Of a stretch of DNA of 22,129 nucleotides, positions 15,203 through 21,346 are shown one piece after another (positions within the stretch are counted from its first letter, which is position 1; each line of letters begins with the position of its first letter). Source of the DNA: a virus; the IMG/VR virus record IMGVR_UViG_3300021440_000133, positions 1 to 22,129 of that record; one strand, given 5' to 3'. The notes under the pieces are model-generated. The model was given only the letters and a program-made list of their open reading frames with translations, did not search any database and was not told where the DNA came from. Position numbers and translations under genes: made by a program.

Positions 15203-17000
15203 AAGCTTGAATTTCCTCTGGAGAGCGTTGATACATTGAAAGGTCTGGCATTCCTGCTGCGCGAATCAAAGATACAGCCATGTCAGAGGCTTTATAAGTT
15301 CGAGCTAAGTCTGGAATAGTGGAAAGTGCTTGCAAGGCAAATTGCATACCTTGTGCATTTATAAGTTTCTCAGAAGGAAGAACGCCATCAGAAACTTTGA
15401 AAGCTGCTTCCATCTCTCTGAGTTTCACGGGGTCAATGGTAACTTGCTTACCTGACTGAGTATCTATTACATTCTCTGCAATTGCATATTGCAAGTAGTT
15501 AGATTTCAGGATTTCTTTTATGCAAGCAAATCCAGTAGACTCCCACAGAACTGCCATCTTACGCAAACGACCTTGTGCGTTGGAAGCTACATCATCGTAC
15601 TCATGCAAAGTTCTGTTACCTTTGACAAAGTTACCTTGCATAGTCTGATTAACTCCAGTTGCAGAGGATGCAAGTCCTACAACGGTGTTAAACTCTTGAG
15701 TTATGGTAGCTCCAGTATCATCACGGAAAGGAATTGGATAATATGCAGAACTCAGATCCTTGTGGTACTGATTAAGTTTCACAGGAATCTTGGCGTCTGG
15801 CTGAGCTGTATCTATGTCAGCTTTGCGAATTCTGTCAGAGTCATAAAGTCCACGATCTGAAATAGCTCTGCGCAGAGATTTAAGTCGGCCATTCTGCAGG
15901 GCAGTTGCAATGTCCTGAATGTCCATTAAGTTTTCTGAGAAAGTCTTAGTCTGCAAGCCAAGGCCATCATCATAGGCTTGCAACATTGCTACAGGAATAA
16001 GACCATGCGCATGCGGCATTGGCTCTGCGTAAATTAGTTTACCGTTAAGAAGATAGAAGCAATATACCTGAGGAGTTCCAGAGAAAGAAGTTACAATCTC
16101 AAACTCTTTTGGAATGATGCGCACGAACAGTTTTGTAACTTCGTAGAGCCCAGACTGATTTCCTCTGTACTTTTCTCCAGAGTTGAAACCGAAAAAGGTT
16201 GCCCAATTTGTGGAGCCGGTGCGAGAGTTAACTTCATCTGAACGAATCTCTGGCTCGAAGAAATTGTTAATTCCAGAAGAAATCTTCAAAGCTTCATTGA
16301 TTGCATCCTGGAACTTGTATTCCTTCTGCAAGTTATTCAACAGTCTGCGAACTTTGATGTAGTTCCAAACTTCTATATAACCAAAGAACAGGCCATCTTC
16401 TGCAATATGCGCAGGGGCTACTGAAGTGTCATAGAAGATGTTGTAAGGATTCAAGCGATGGAGAGCATTGCCGCCTAGTTTGATCTGCTGAGTCTTGGAG
16501 CTTTGCACCTCTCCAACTTTCATATCGTTTATGATCTTGTTGGAAGAAGTGATTTTCCAGTCAACTTCTATAGCTCCAATATTCTTGGAAAGTGTGTCTC
16601 CGAACAGGAGCATAAGTTCCCGAGCCCAGGAAAATCTCAGGGAGTCCCGTCCCATCATTGCGTGCATCATGGTTGCCTGAGCTTCCATTGGCTTATCTGC
16701 TACGACTCCGAAGATCGGATAACTTGAAAGAAAGACTTCAGTGAAGTAGGCTGCGGCAGAGTCCAACTGACTGAACATGATAGGAGGCTCGAAGTTCCGC
16801 AGAACAGTTTTGTCTCCGTTACGGTTAAGTTCCTTCGCTCGCAGAGTTGCAGAAGTCTTATCAGACTCCCGTGCTATATAGCGATCTATGAACTCAAATC
16901 GAGTTCGTGACTTAGCAAGCTCAGAAATCCCACTCTCCTGCAACTTTGTGCAGAGTTCTTTGAAACTTTCAATTGTTTTCTGTTTGTAAACAGTTGCCAT
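15144..17000 (-). CDS. Portal (head-tail connector) protein
   Basis: A 618-residue protein with AGGAAAAG before ATG 17000. It directly follows the large terminase and precedes the scaffold and capsid, the canonical place for a portal. The N-terminus is a basic helix (KQKTIESFKELCTKL). The middle holds features often seen in podovirus connectors: LNPYNIFYD (about 187-195), FGYIEVWNYIKVRRLL, and an NLMDIQDIATALQNGRLKSLRRA helix that would line the tunnel. A long helical C-terminal region ends in an extreme Gln/Ala stretch (QQQQLAAAAQQQQ). T7 gp8 is 536 residues, so this is somewhat longer. It forms the dodecameric ring through which DNA is packaged. Confidence 0.8.
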   Translation of the reverse strand: MATVYKQKTIESFKELCTKLQESGISELAKSRTRFEFIDRYIARESDKTSATLRAKELNRNGDKTVLRNFEPPIMFSQLDSAAAYFTEVFLSSYPIFGVVADKPMEAQATMMHAMMGRDSLRFSWARELMLLFGDTLSKNIGAIEVDWKITSSNKIINDMKVGEVQSSKTQQIKLGGNALHRLNPYNIFYDTSVAPAHIAEDGLFFGYIEVWNYIKVRRLLNNLQKEYKFQDAINEALKISSGINNFFEPEIRSDEVNSRTGSTNWATFFGFNSGEKYRGNQSGLYEVTKLFVRIIPKEFEIVTSFSGTPQVYCFYLLNGKLIYAEPMPHAHGLIPVAMLQAYDDGLGLQTKTFSENLMDIQDIATALQNGRLKSLRRAISDRGLYDSDRIRKADIDTAQPDAKIPVKLNQYHKDLSSAYYPIPFRDDTGATITQEFNTVVGLASSATGVNQTMQGNFVKGNRTLHEYDDVASNAQGRLRKMAVLWESTGFACIKEILKSNYLQYAIAENVIDTQSGKQVTIDPVKLREMEAAFKVSDGVLPSEKLINAQGMQFALQALSTIPDLARTYKASDMAVSLIRAAGMPDLSMYQRSPEEIQAYDQQQQQLAAAAQQQQTGQ

Positions 17001-17012
17001 GATCTTTTCCTA

Positions 17013-18539
17013 TTAAGTCATTAAACAGTTACGGGGAATTTCATCTACTGGAATACTTCTACGCCAGCACCAATCTTCAAAACTTTCATGCTGCAGAACT
17101 ATCTGGATAGCTTCTGGATGTTCCTTAACAATATCTACTGAGTAAGCTAGAATATCCAGAATGTCGTCTATGTTATTGGCGCGAAGCGGATCGAAAGTTA
17201 CAGCCTGATTCGTGCACACAGAGAAGTATTCAGTTCCTACTAGGAGTTCTCCAGCTTGCCACTGTTTCAGCATTGTTAGTATGCGGGAACTCTTAGGGCG
17301 ACCACCTGGGTAAACTTCTATCACTTGAATGTGATGGAGTTGCAGCTCTTCCAGCGCCTCATTGATCCAGAATCCTAAAGTGGCCTGATAAGCTACAGAC
17401 TCTACAGCTATGCAAGAACAATTCCATTTTACACACAGTTCTAGAACTCTGCGAATGGTTTGCTTAGGAGTTCTTACTTCAGATTCTAGTTCTCGCAAGA
17501 TAGGAGTGCTGTCGTGAACTTCGAAGTATCCTATTGCAGTATCATCGGATTTCTTCTTAGATCCCGATGGGTCAATTATAATGAAAGACCCAGAAGGCAG
17601 CAAAGCTGGATGGAACTCAAATCCTGCAACTTTGTTCCTATCGAAATGAGAGGACTGCCCAGGCATTGGAGAGTTCAGCACTTCTGCATAGAAAATCTCT
17701 GGTTGCCCAAGATCACAGTCAGACTCGTATTCCTTCAAGAGTTCTTCAAGAGGCCGAAGTTCTTCCCATAAGGCTTTTCCATCCGCTAAGATTCCACCTA
17801 CGATAAGTGAAGTCCAGAACTTAGAACGCTGCAGATTACGCAGAATGCACGTGAACTGCTTATCAGGAGTCTGTATGTCTGGATACATGTTTCCGATATA
17901 TAGAGTTGTGCAACCAAAAGGACTGCAAGCTTTCAACAAAGTTGCGACAAACCAGCGCAGGAGTTGCATGGATTCAGGAATAGATTGAGCAGCTTCCCGA
18001 TCCTGTAAGTCATCACAGATGATAAGATCTGGACGTGCATTCTTCTCTTGGATACCACGAATAGAAGTTCCAGCTGAGGCAGACTTAAGGATTATACTGC
18101 GCCCACGAAAGGTAAACTTCTTCTTGTCCTGCCTATCTATCTCCAATTCAATACGCCAATTACCATAGACTTGCAGAATGTTCTCAGAGTCCAACATGTC
18201 AGAGATATCTGCAAGTATGTTCTGTGCATTCTCCTTAGTAGAAGATACGACTAAGATGAATCTCTTGTTGGAATACAGTATTGCATACAGCACTAAGAGT
18301 TTCATTACGAAAGTCTTACCGTGGCCGCGAGGCAAGCCAAGTGCGAACTTATCAAAGGCTCTCTGAGTCTTAAGCATTACTCCACAGAGGATTTCCCAGA
18401 ACTGATGATAGAACTCTGGGAATGCGTAGATTACATCTTCTGGAAGTGCAAGAGCTCCAAAGAAGTCCAAGTTACCTTTCGCTTGTTGTTCTACCTCTGC
18501 AGCTGAAACACTTACAATTTCTTGATCTTGGAACTCCAT
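17013..18539 (-). CDS. terL: Terminase large subunit (packaging ATPase-nuclease)
   Basis: A 508-residue protein. The N-terminal ATPase has Walker A GLPRGHGKT (68-76), a likely adenine/coupling segment VVSSTKENAQ (97-106), and Walker B LIICDD (172-177). The C-terminal RNase H-like nuclease has the expected acidic residues: D323 in IIIDPS, E380 in AVES, and D458/D459 with D462 in IDDILDILAY. All motifs appear intact. ATG 18539 lies two bases after the stop of the small subunit; the Shine-Dalgarno is weak, so coupling is likely. It moves DNA into the prohead through the portal encoded next and cuts the concatemer. Confidence 0.93.
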   Translation of the reverse strand: MEFQDQEIVSVSAAEVEQQAKGNLDFFGALALPEDVIYAFPEFYHQFWEILCGVMLKTQRAFDKFALGLPRGHGKTFVMKLLVLYAILYSNKRFILVVSSTKENAQNILADISDMLDSENILQVYGNWRIELEIDRQDKKKFTFRGRSIILKSASAGTSIRGIQEKNARPDLIICDDLQDREAAQSIPESMQLLRWFVATLLKACSPFGCTTLYIGNMYPDIQTPDKQFTCILRNLQRSKFWTSLIVGGILADGKALWEELRPLEELLKEYESDCDLGQPEIFYAEVLNSPMPGQSSHFDRNKVAGFEFHPALLPSGSFIIIDPSGSKKKSDDTAIGYFEVHDSTPILRELESEVRTPKQTIRRVLELCVKWNCSCIAVESVAYQATLGFWINEALEELQLHHIQVIEVYPGGRPKSSRILTMLKQWQAGELLVGTEYFSVCTNQAVTFDPLRANNIDDILDILAYSVDIVKEHPEAIQIVLQHESFEDWCWRRSIPVDEIPRNCLMT

Positions 18540-18540
18540 C

Positions 18541-19065
18541 TTACAGAAGATCCGCCGGAATCATTGCAGCAGCTTGAGTGGCCTGCTGAGCCATAAGTCT
18601 CAAATTGGACGGCTGGATGGTTTCCATTGGACGCCCATCAATCTCAAGAATCTCACCTCTAGGAGATACCACAACTGACTGCTGCGTGATTCTTACAGGC
18701 ATATTGATCTGCACAATAGATCCACCAGTTCCCTGAGAGTTCCCTGAGTGTATTCCTGTTCTGCGTTTAAGTCCATTCAGGAGTTGCACAGTTTGAGTGA
18801 GTTCTCTAATCTTGAGGCTCATACCTTCCGTGGCGATCTTGCGCTCCAAAAGACTGGCAACTCTCGCTTCCAAGGAGTCATACTTGTCATCAAAGACTTT
18901 CGCGTCTGTGCGCAGCTGGAAGTCCTCTTTGAGTTTCTGCACATCCTCCTGCTGCAGGGCTTGGGTGATTGCAGAAGTCGTAACTCCTAGGATTCCTGCT
19001 ATGTCTGTAGGAGAATGATTCTCCGCTGAGAGTCTTGCTAGTTCAAGACTGTTGATCTGTTTCAT
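18541..19065 (-). CDS. terS: Terminase small subunit (DNA-recognition)
   Basis: A 174-residue protein. ATG 19065 was chosen because GGAGG lies five bases upstream; a longer in-frame start at 19077 is GTG and would overlap that Shine-Dalgarno. Residues ~8-40 read as a helix-turn-helix (LARLSAENHSPTDIAGILGVTTSAITQAL), the DNA-binding domain of small terminases. A long helical middle (43-95) would form the oligomer, and the C-terminal part is extended. It is the first gene of the minus-strand block, immediately before terL, which makes the assignment strong. It recognises the packaging site and regulates the large subunit. Confidence 0.8.
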   Translation of the reverse strand: MKQINSLELARLSAENHSPTDIAGILGVTTSAITQALQQEDVQKLKEDFQLRTDAKVFDDKYDSLEARVASLLERKIATEGMSLKIRELTQTVQLLNGLKRRTGIHSGNSQGTGGSIVQINMPVRITQQSVVVSPRGEILEIDGRPMETIQPSNLRLMAQQATQAAAMIPADLL

Positions 19066-19098
19066 ACAGTCCTCCACCTTATTAGTTTAGTAACTTGC

Positions 19099-19107
19099 AC
19101 TATAGCA
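19099..19107 (-). promoter_or_regulatory. Candidate late promoter, extended -10 element
   Basis: On the minus strand TGCTATAGT fits an extended -10 (TGn plus TATAGT), about 34 bases before the TerS start. No good -35 is present. A second -10-like TATACT lies at 19121-19126. This is the only place where a promoter for the whole late block could sit, but the element itself is weak evidence. Confidence 0.3.
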
Positions 19108-19273
19108 CAGAGGAGTTCTAAGTATAGCGGGGAGCGCCGAGCAAAGTTGTAAGTTTGGAATAGCTGTGAGTTCTAAGTTAGAGTTGCATAAACTCAAAAA
19201 ATTTAGAAAATTTTTATTGGTTCCAAAGGAATTAGAGGGCGGCAGGATTAAAAAAGGTTCGCGGGTGCCAATT

Positions 19274-19326
19274 GAAAATGATTCGCGTTCTCACTGGCGC
19301 TACAGTTGAGAGTGATAATCATTCGC
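19274..19326. promoter_or_regulatory. Two Fur-box-like sequences in the divergent control region
   Basis: Positions 19274-19292 match 13 of 19, and 19308-19326 match 15 of 19, of the classical Fur consensus GATAATGATAATCATTATC. The second, with a TGATAATCATT core, is the stronger. Centres are 34 bp apart. The consensus is established knowledge; binding here is inference. The sites lie 70-120 bp upstream of the candidate plus-strand promoter and 160-200 bp from the minus-strand one, so a direct steric role is uncertain. The rest of the 435-base gap (19066-19500) holds AT-rich tracts, a CCTATAGG palindrome at 19334-19341, and nothing that looks like a gene. Confidence 0.35.
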
Positions 19327-19397
19327 AGTTGTTCCTATAGGCTCAGGAGTTGGATCACTTGGCACGAAACTTGCTAAGGAATGCAAGGCTCAAAACT

Positions 19398-19426
19398 TTA
19401 ATAAAATAATAGTAAAATAATATAAA
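19398..19426 (+). promoter_or_regulatory. Candidate early sigma70-type promoter
   Basis: TTAATA (19398-19403) and TATAAA (19421-19426) are separated by 17 bases, four and five matches to the bacterial consensus hexamers. The tract is very AT-rich, so chance matches are likely. A transcript would start near 19434 and lead the first plus-strand gene with about 65 bases of leader. Confidence 0.35.
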
Positions 19427-19500
19427 ATAGTTGTTGCTTTCTGTGGCTGGATCGAGTAACCTATATCTATGTTGATTATATGGTAAATGGAGTATATAAA

Positions 19501-19797
19501 ATGAAGGCGGCACGGTTCTCTAATTTGGATGTCCTTTTGACAGACTTGCACTATAAAGCCTGCTCAGTTGCTATGATCCTGAAGGTAGGTGGCTTGGATA
19601 AAGCCAAAAGGCTGAGAGTTGCAAGACTGGCAATGAACAAAGCGCGCTTGCTACTGGCTAGGTTCCGTTCACTGTTTCAGATCTTGGAACTTAGCTGGTA
19701 TGATACATGTGCGGATGAGTTTAGGATCTGCCCAAGACTTACAGGAATTTCAAGGAAGGCTGGCAAGGTTGCAAGTTCTGCAACAACTTCAATTTAA
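19501..19797 (+). CDS. Hypothetical early protein, 98 residues, basic
   Basis: ATG 19501 has GGAG eight bases upstream and is preferred over ATG 19480, which lacks a Shine-Dalgarno. It is the first plus-strand gene after the divergent region, so it is probably early. Residues 1-70 are helical and rich in Lys, Arg, Leu and Ala (DKAKRLRVARLAMNKARLLL). The last ~25 residues are less convincing as protein, and an overlapping frame there (from 19700 or 19715 to 19804) encodes a clean amphipathic helix. Small basic early proteins often act on host processes, but nothing here shows which. No family is recognised. Confidence 0.5.
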   Translation: MKAARFSNLDVLLTDLHYKACSVAMILKVGGLDKAKRLRVARLAMNKARLLLARFRSLFQILELSWYDTCADEFRICPRLTGISRKAGKVASSATTSI

Positions 19798-19819
19798 ACT
19801 TTAATCTTATAGGTGATTT

Positions 19820-20047
19820 ATGACAGTTTCGATTAAGAAAGTTTCAGACTCAAATCAGAATCCAGTTCTAGTAGAACGGCTAGCCGGCAGAGTTGAAGCG
19901 CGTATCATCGCTCACGCATTGCAGAACCAGACCACAGAACTCCTGTGCAATCTGGCAGGCCAAAAGAACTTTTCAGACACAAGAAAGACAATACGTAAGC
20001 TTAATGCGATCAGAAAAGAGCTGGCCAGATTGCAGACTATTCTGTGA
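19820..20047 (+). CDS. Hypothetical early protein, 75 residues
   Basis: ATG 19820 follows AGGTG four bases upstream. The protein is almost all helix and basic at its C-terminus (KTIRKLNAIRKELARLQTIL), with a central LLCNLAGQKNF. It lies 22 bases after the previous gene, so the two are probably one transcript. Its C-terminal Arg/Lys/Leu helix loosely resembles the helix of the preceding protein, which may point to distant relation or only shared composition. The function is unknown. Confidence 0.6.
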   Translation: MTVSIKKVSDSNQNPVLVERLAGRVEARIIAHALQNQTTELLCNLAGQKNFSDTRKTIRKLNAIRKELARLQTIL

Positions 20048-20062
20048 GCTAAGACTAAGACT

Positions 20063-20096
20063 ATGTTAAGGATCAGAAGATGTTAAGGATCAGGAG
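20063..20096 (+). repeat. 17-bp tandem direct repeat, two copies
   Basis: ATGTTAAGGATCAGAAG (20063-20079) is followed directly by ATGTTAAGGATCAGGAG (20080-20096), differing at one base. It is preceded by a shorter AAGACT duplication. This looks like slippage or a duplicated binding site. Confidence 0.85.
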
Positions 20097-20185
20097 TTAC
20101 AAGGTGCAAGCAAGAATCCCTGTCAGGACAGCTAGGACAGCCAGGACAAGTGCCGGGGGGCACTTCCCATACCCTTGTAACTCCT
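20092..20185. repeat. 13-bp perfect inverted repeat enclosing iterons and a GC hairpin
   Basis: AGGAGTTACAAGG (20092-20104) is exactly complementary to 20173-20185. Inside are the left AGGACA triplet and AAGTGCCGGGGGGCACTT (20148-20165), a 7-bp stem with a GGGG loop. A long outer stem plus an inner hairpin could form in RNA or as a DNA cruciform. There is no T-run after it, so it is not a usual terminator. Confidence 0.7.
20122..20148 (+). repeat. Left iteron set: three 9-bp units
   Basis: GTCAGGACA, GCTAGGACA and GCCAGGACA are directly adjacent, with consensus G-Y-Y-AGGACA. The perfect 9-bp phasing is close to one helical turn, as is usual for protein-binding iterons. Confidence 0.75.
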
Positions 20186-20372
20186 TGCCAGTTACTAGCC
20201 ATATATCCTATGCCCTTCTATCTTTTATATATAAAAATTTTAAAGGGTTAAATATACAGACGCAATTATATAAGGAAGGGGAGAAACTTACAGAGAACAG
20301 AATAGGCTCAGGAATTAGAATAGAAAGGAACAGTCAGAACTTAGGAAGGCAGGGAACAGGGGGCGCGCCTTC

Positions 20373-20399
20373 TGTCCTGAGTGTCCTGCGCGTCCTGTT
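20373..20399 (-). repeat. Right iteron set: three inverted 9-bp units
   Basis: TGTCCTGAG, TGTCCTGCG and CGTCCTGTT are adjacent; on the minus strand they read CAGGACG, CAGGACA and CAGGACA with two variable bases before each. They mirror the left set at the same 9-bp phase, about 250 bp away. GAAGGC/GCCTTC (20345-20350 and 20367-20372) forms a stem just before them. Confidence 0.75.
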
Positions 20400-20442
20400 G
20401 GGGATCGAGAGCTTGCAGGCTAACTTACAGAAAAGATTTAAA

Positions 20443-20475
20443 TTGACTATAACAGGTTATCTGTTAACCTATACA
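20443..20475 (+). promoter_or_regulatory. TTGACT with nested palindromes, candidate controlled promoter
   Basis: TTGACT (20443-20448) is a good -35. Downstream lie two interleaved inverted repeats: TAACAG/CTGTTA (20450-20455, 20461-20466) and AGGTTA/TAACCT (20454-20459, 20465-20470). The best -10, TATACA at 20470-20475, sits 21 bases from the -35, which is too long for strong activity. The palindromes would be suited to a dimeric regulator covering the promoter of the gene at 20547. Confidence 0.35.
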
Positions 20476-20507
20476 TTCAATAGGGCTTTTGCGGCTCCCT
20501 ATAGAAT
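20475..20507 (+). other. Imperfect stem-loop in the leader of the 227-residue gene
   Basis: ATTC-A-ATAGGG pairs with CCCTAT-A-GAAT across an 11-base loop: ten of eleven positions pair, with one A-A mismatch. It ends 39 bases before ATG 20547 and would lie in the 5' leader or act as a DNA site. Confidence 0.45.
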
Positions 20508-20546
20508 TCAGCCAATGCCGCTAACTCACTCAAAAGGTAAATATCT

Positions 20547-21230
20547 ATGAAAATCCAGACTACTTACAATTTCAAGTCTATCACTGCTGCTGCTTTCGCT
20601 GTAATCCTGAGCAATTATGACGAAGCAAGTCAAGATGTTATCAAGGAACAGTTTGCCTTCACTGAAGGCGCAGAAAAACCCTATAAACGGAACCCAGTAA
20701 CAGTAGATATTACACTGCCTGAAGTTGTTGCAAGCTTTAGCGATGACGAAGGTGGTAAGTTGATGAAACGCGCAATTCAGCGCATTGTCGAAGACTTTGT
20801 TAAAGCTGTCTATATTGAGGAATTCCAGCCAGTAGGACAGCACGATTGGGACTACATTGCAGCAGAACTGGCTAAGTCTGGACGCGGTGGTATTTCCATT
20901 GCCGTAGCAGACGAACTCTGGCAGTTGGCAGCATCTACAGTGAAAGCTTGGGCGACTGCTTCAGAACTTAATCCTAAACTCATTGGCGCATTTACCAATG
21001 TAATAGCAGGTAAGTTCACTGAGAACAATATACGCAAGCACTTTGGAACTTCTGAGCCTGAAACACTGCGCAAGATTGAAATCAAGATAAATCAGTGGGC
21101 AAGCTGGATCTTGGAAAATGACAAGGACAATGCGGACGATCTAGCTGTGGTTTATGAGGCGATAACCAAGAAAATGGATAAGATGCTGAAACGTGAAAGT
21201 GGCGAGATTCTGGCTAACCTGCTGGACTAA
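20547..21230 (+). CDS. Hypothetical early-region protein, 227 residues
   Basis: ATG 20547 is preceded by AAAGG nine bases upstream. The protein is acidic, mixed alpha/beta, with no signal peptide or membrane helix. Residues 1-60 contain YNFKSITAAAFAVILSNYDE and a short strand-rich part. Residues 70-100 are a charged helix region (GGKLMKRAIQRIVEDFVKAV). The C-terminal half is helical, with KIEIKINQWASWILENDKDN and a Lys-rich end. It lies next to the origin-like stretch and ends at a rho-independent terminator, so it is expressed as its own short unit. A replication-linked or regulatory role would fit the place, but no family is recognised. Confidence 0.65.
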   Translation: MKIQTTYNFKSITAAAFAVILSNYDEASQDVIKEQFAFTEGAEKPYKRNPVTVDITLPEVVASFSDDEGGKLMKRAIQRIVEDFVKAVYIEEFQPVGQHDWDYIAAELAKSGRGGISIAVADELWQLAASTVKAWATASELNPKLIGAFTNVIAGKFTENNIRKHFGTSEPETLRKIEIKINQWASWILENDKDNADDLAVVYEAITKKMDKMLKRESGEILANLLD

Positions 21231-21255
21231 CAGGAACCAGAGTAAGAAAGGAATT

Positions 21256-21276
21256 GGCGCACGGAAGCGCCTTTTT
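21256..21276 (+). terminator. Rho-independent terminator
   Basis: GGCGC-ACGGAA-GCGCC is followed by TTTTT, 26 bases after the stop of the 227-residue gene. It is a compact GC stem with a six-base loop and a T-run, a standard intrinsic terminator. It separates that gene from the one beginning at 21347, so the latter needs readthrough or its own promoter; no obvious promoter is seen in 21277-21340. Confidence 0.8.
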
Positions 21277-21346
21277 CTGTTTGTCTATTTTCACAAGTAG
21301 ATAAACCGAAAAGGCAAGAAAGTTACAAGGCAGCAGGAGTTAATCT

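Larger units (their letters stand above)
20048..20546. other. Structured non-coding stretch, candidate replication origin or control region
   Basis: About 500 bases without a convincing gene. From left to right it holds a 17-bp tandem duplication, a 13-bp perfect inverted repeat enclosing three AGGACA units and a GC hairpin, an AT-rich core (about 20221-20275), a GC-rich patch with GGCGCGCC (20362-20369), three inverted AGGACA units, a TTGACT with nested palindromes, and an imperfect stem-loop. Iterons flanking an AT-rich tract are typical of phage and plasmid origins; this reading is inference. A 156-codon open frame (20080-20550) crosses the region but looks like a by-product of the repeats. 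Confidence 0.45.

Noticed and set aside
19066-19077. GTG start at 19077 for the small terminase
   Set aside because: The codons overlap the strong GGAGG that serves ATG 19065.
19280-19342. 20-codon plus-strand frame starting in the first Fur-like box
   Set aside because: It has no Shine-Dalgarno, is very short, and its sequence is explained by the regulatory motifs.
20080-20550. Open frame of 156 codons with an AAGGA upstream and an ATGA overlap with the next gene
   Set aside because: It crosses both iteron sets, the hairpin and an AT-rich core. Its protein shows repeat by-products (RTARTART) and no domain-like segments, and its codon use is unlike its neighbours. It cannot be fully excluded without expression data.
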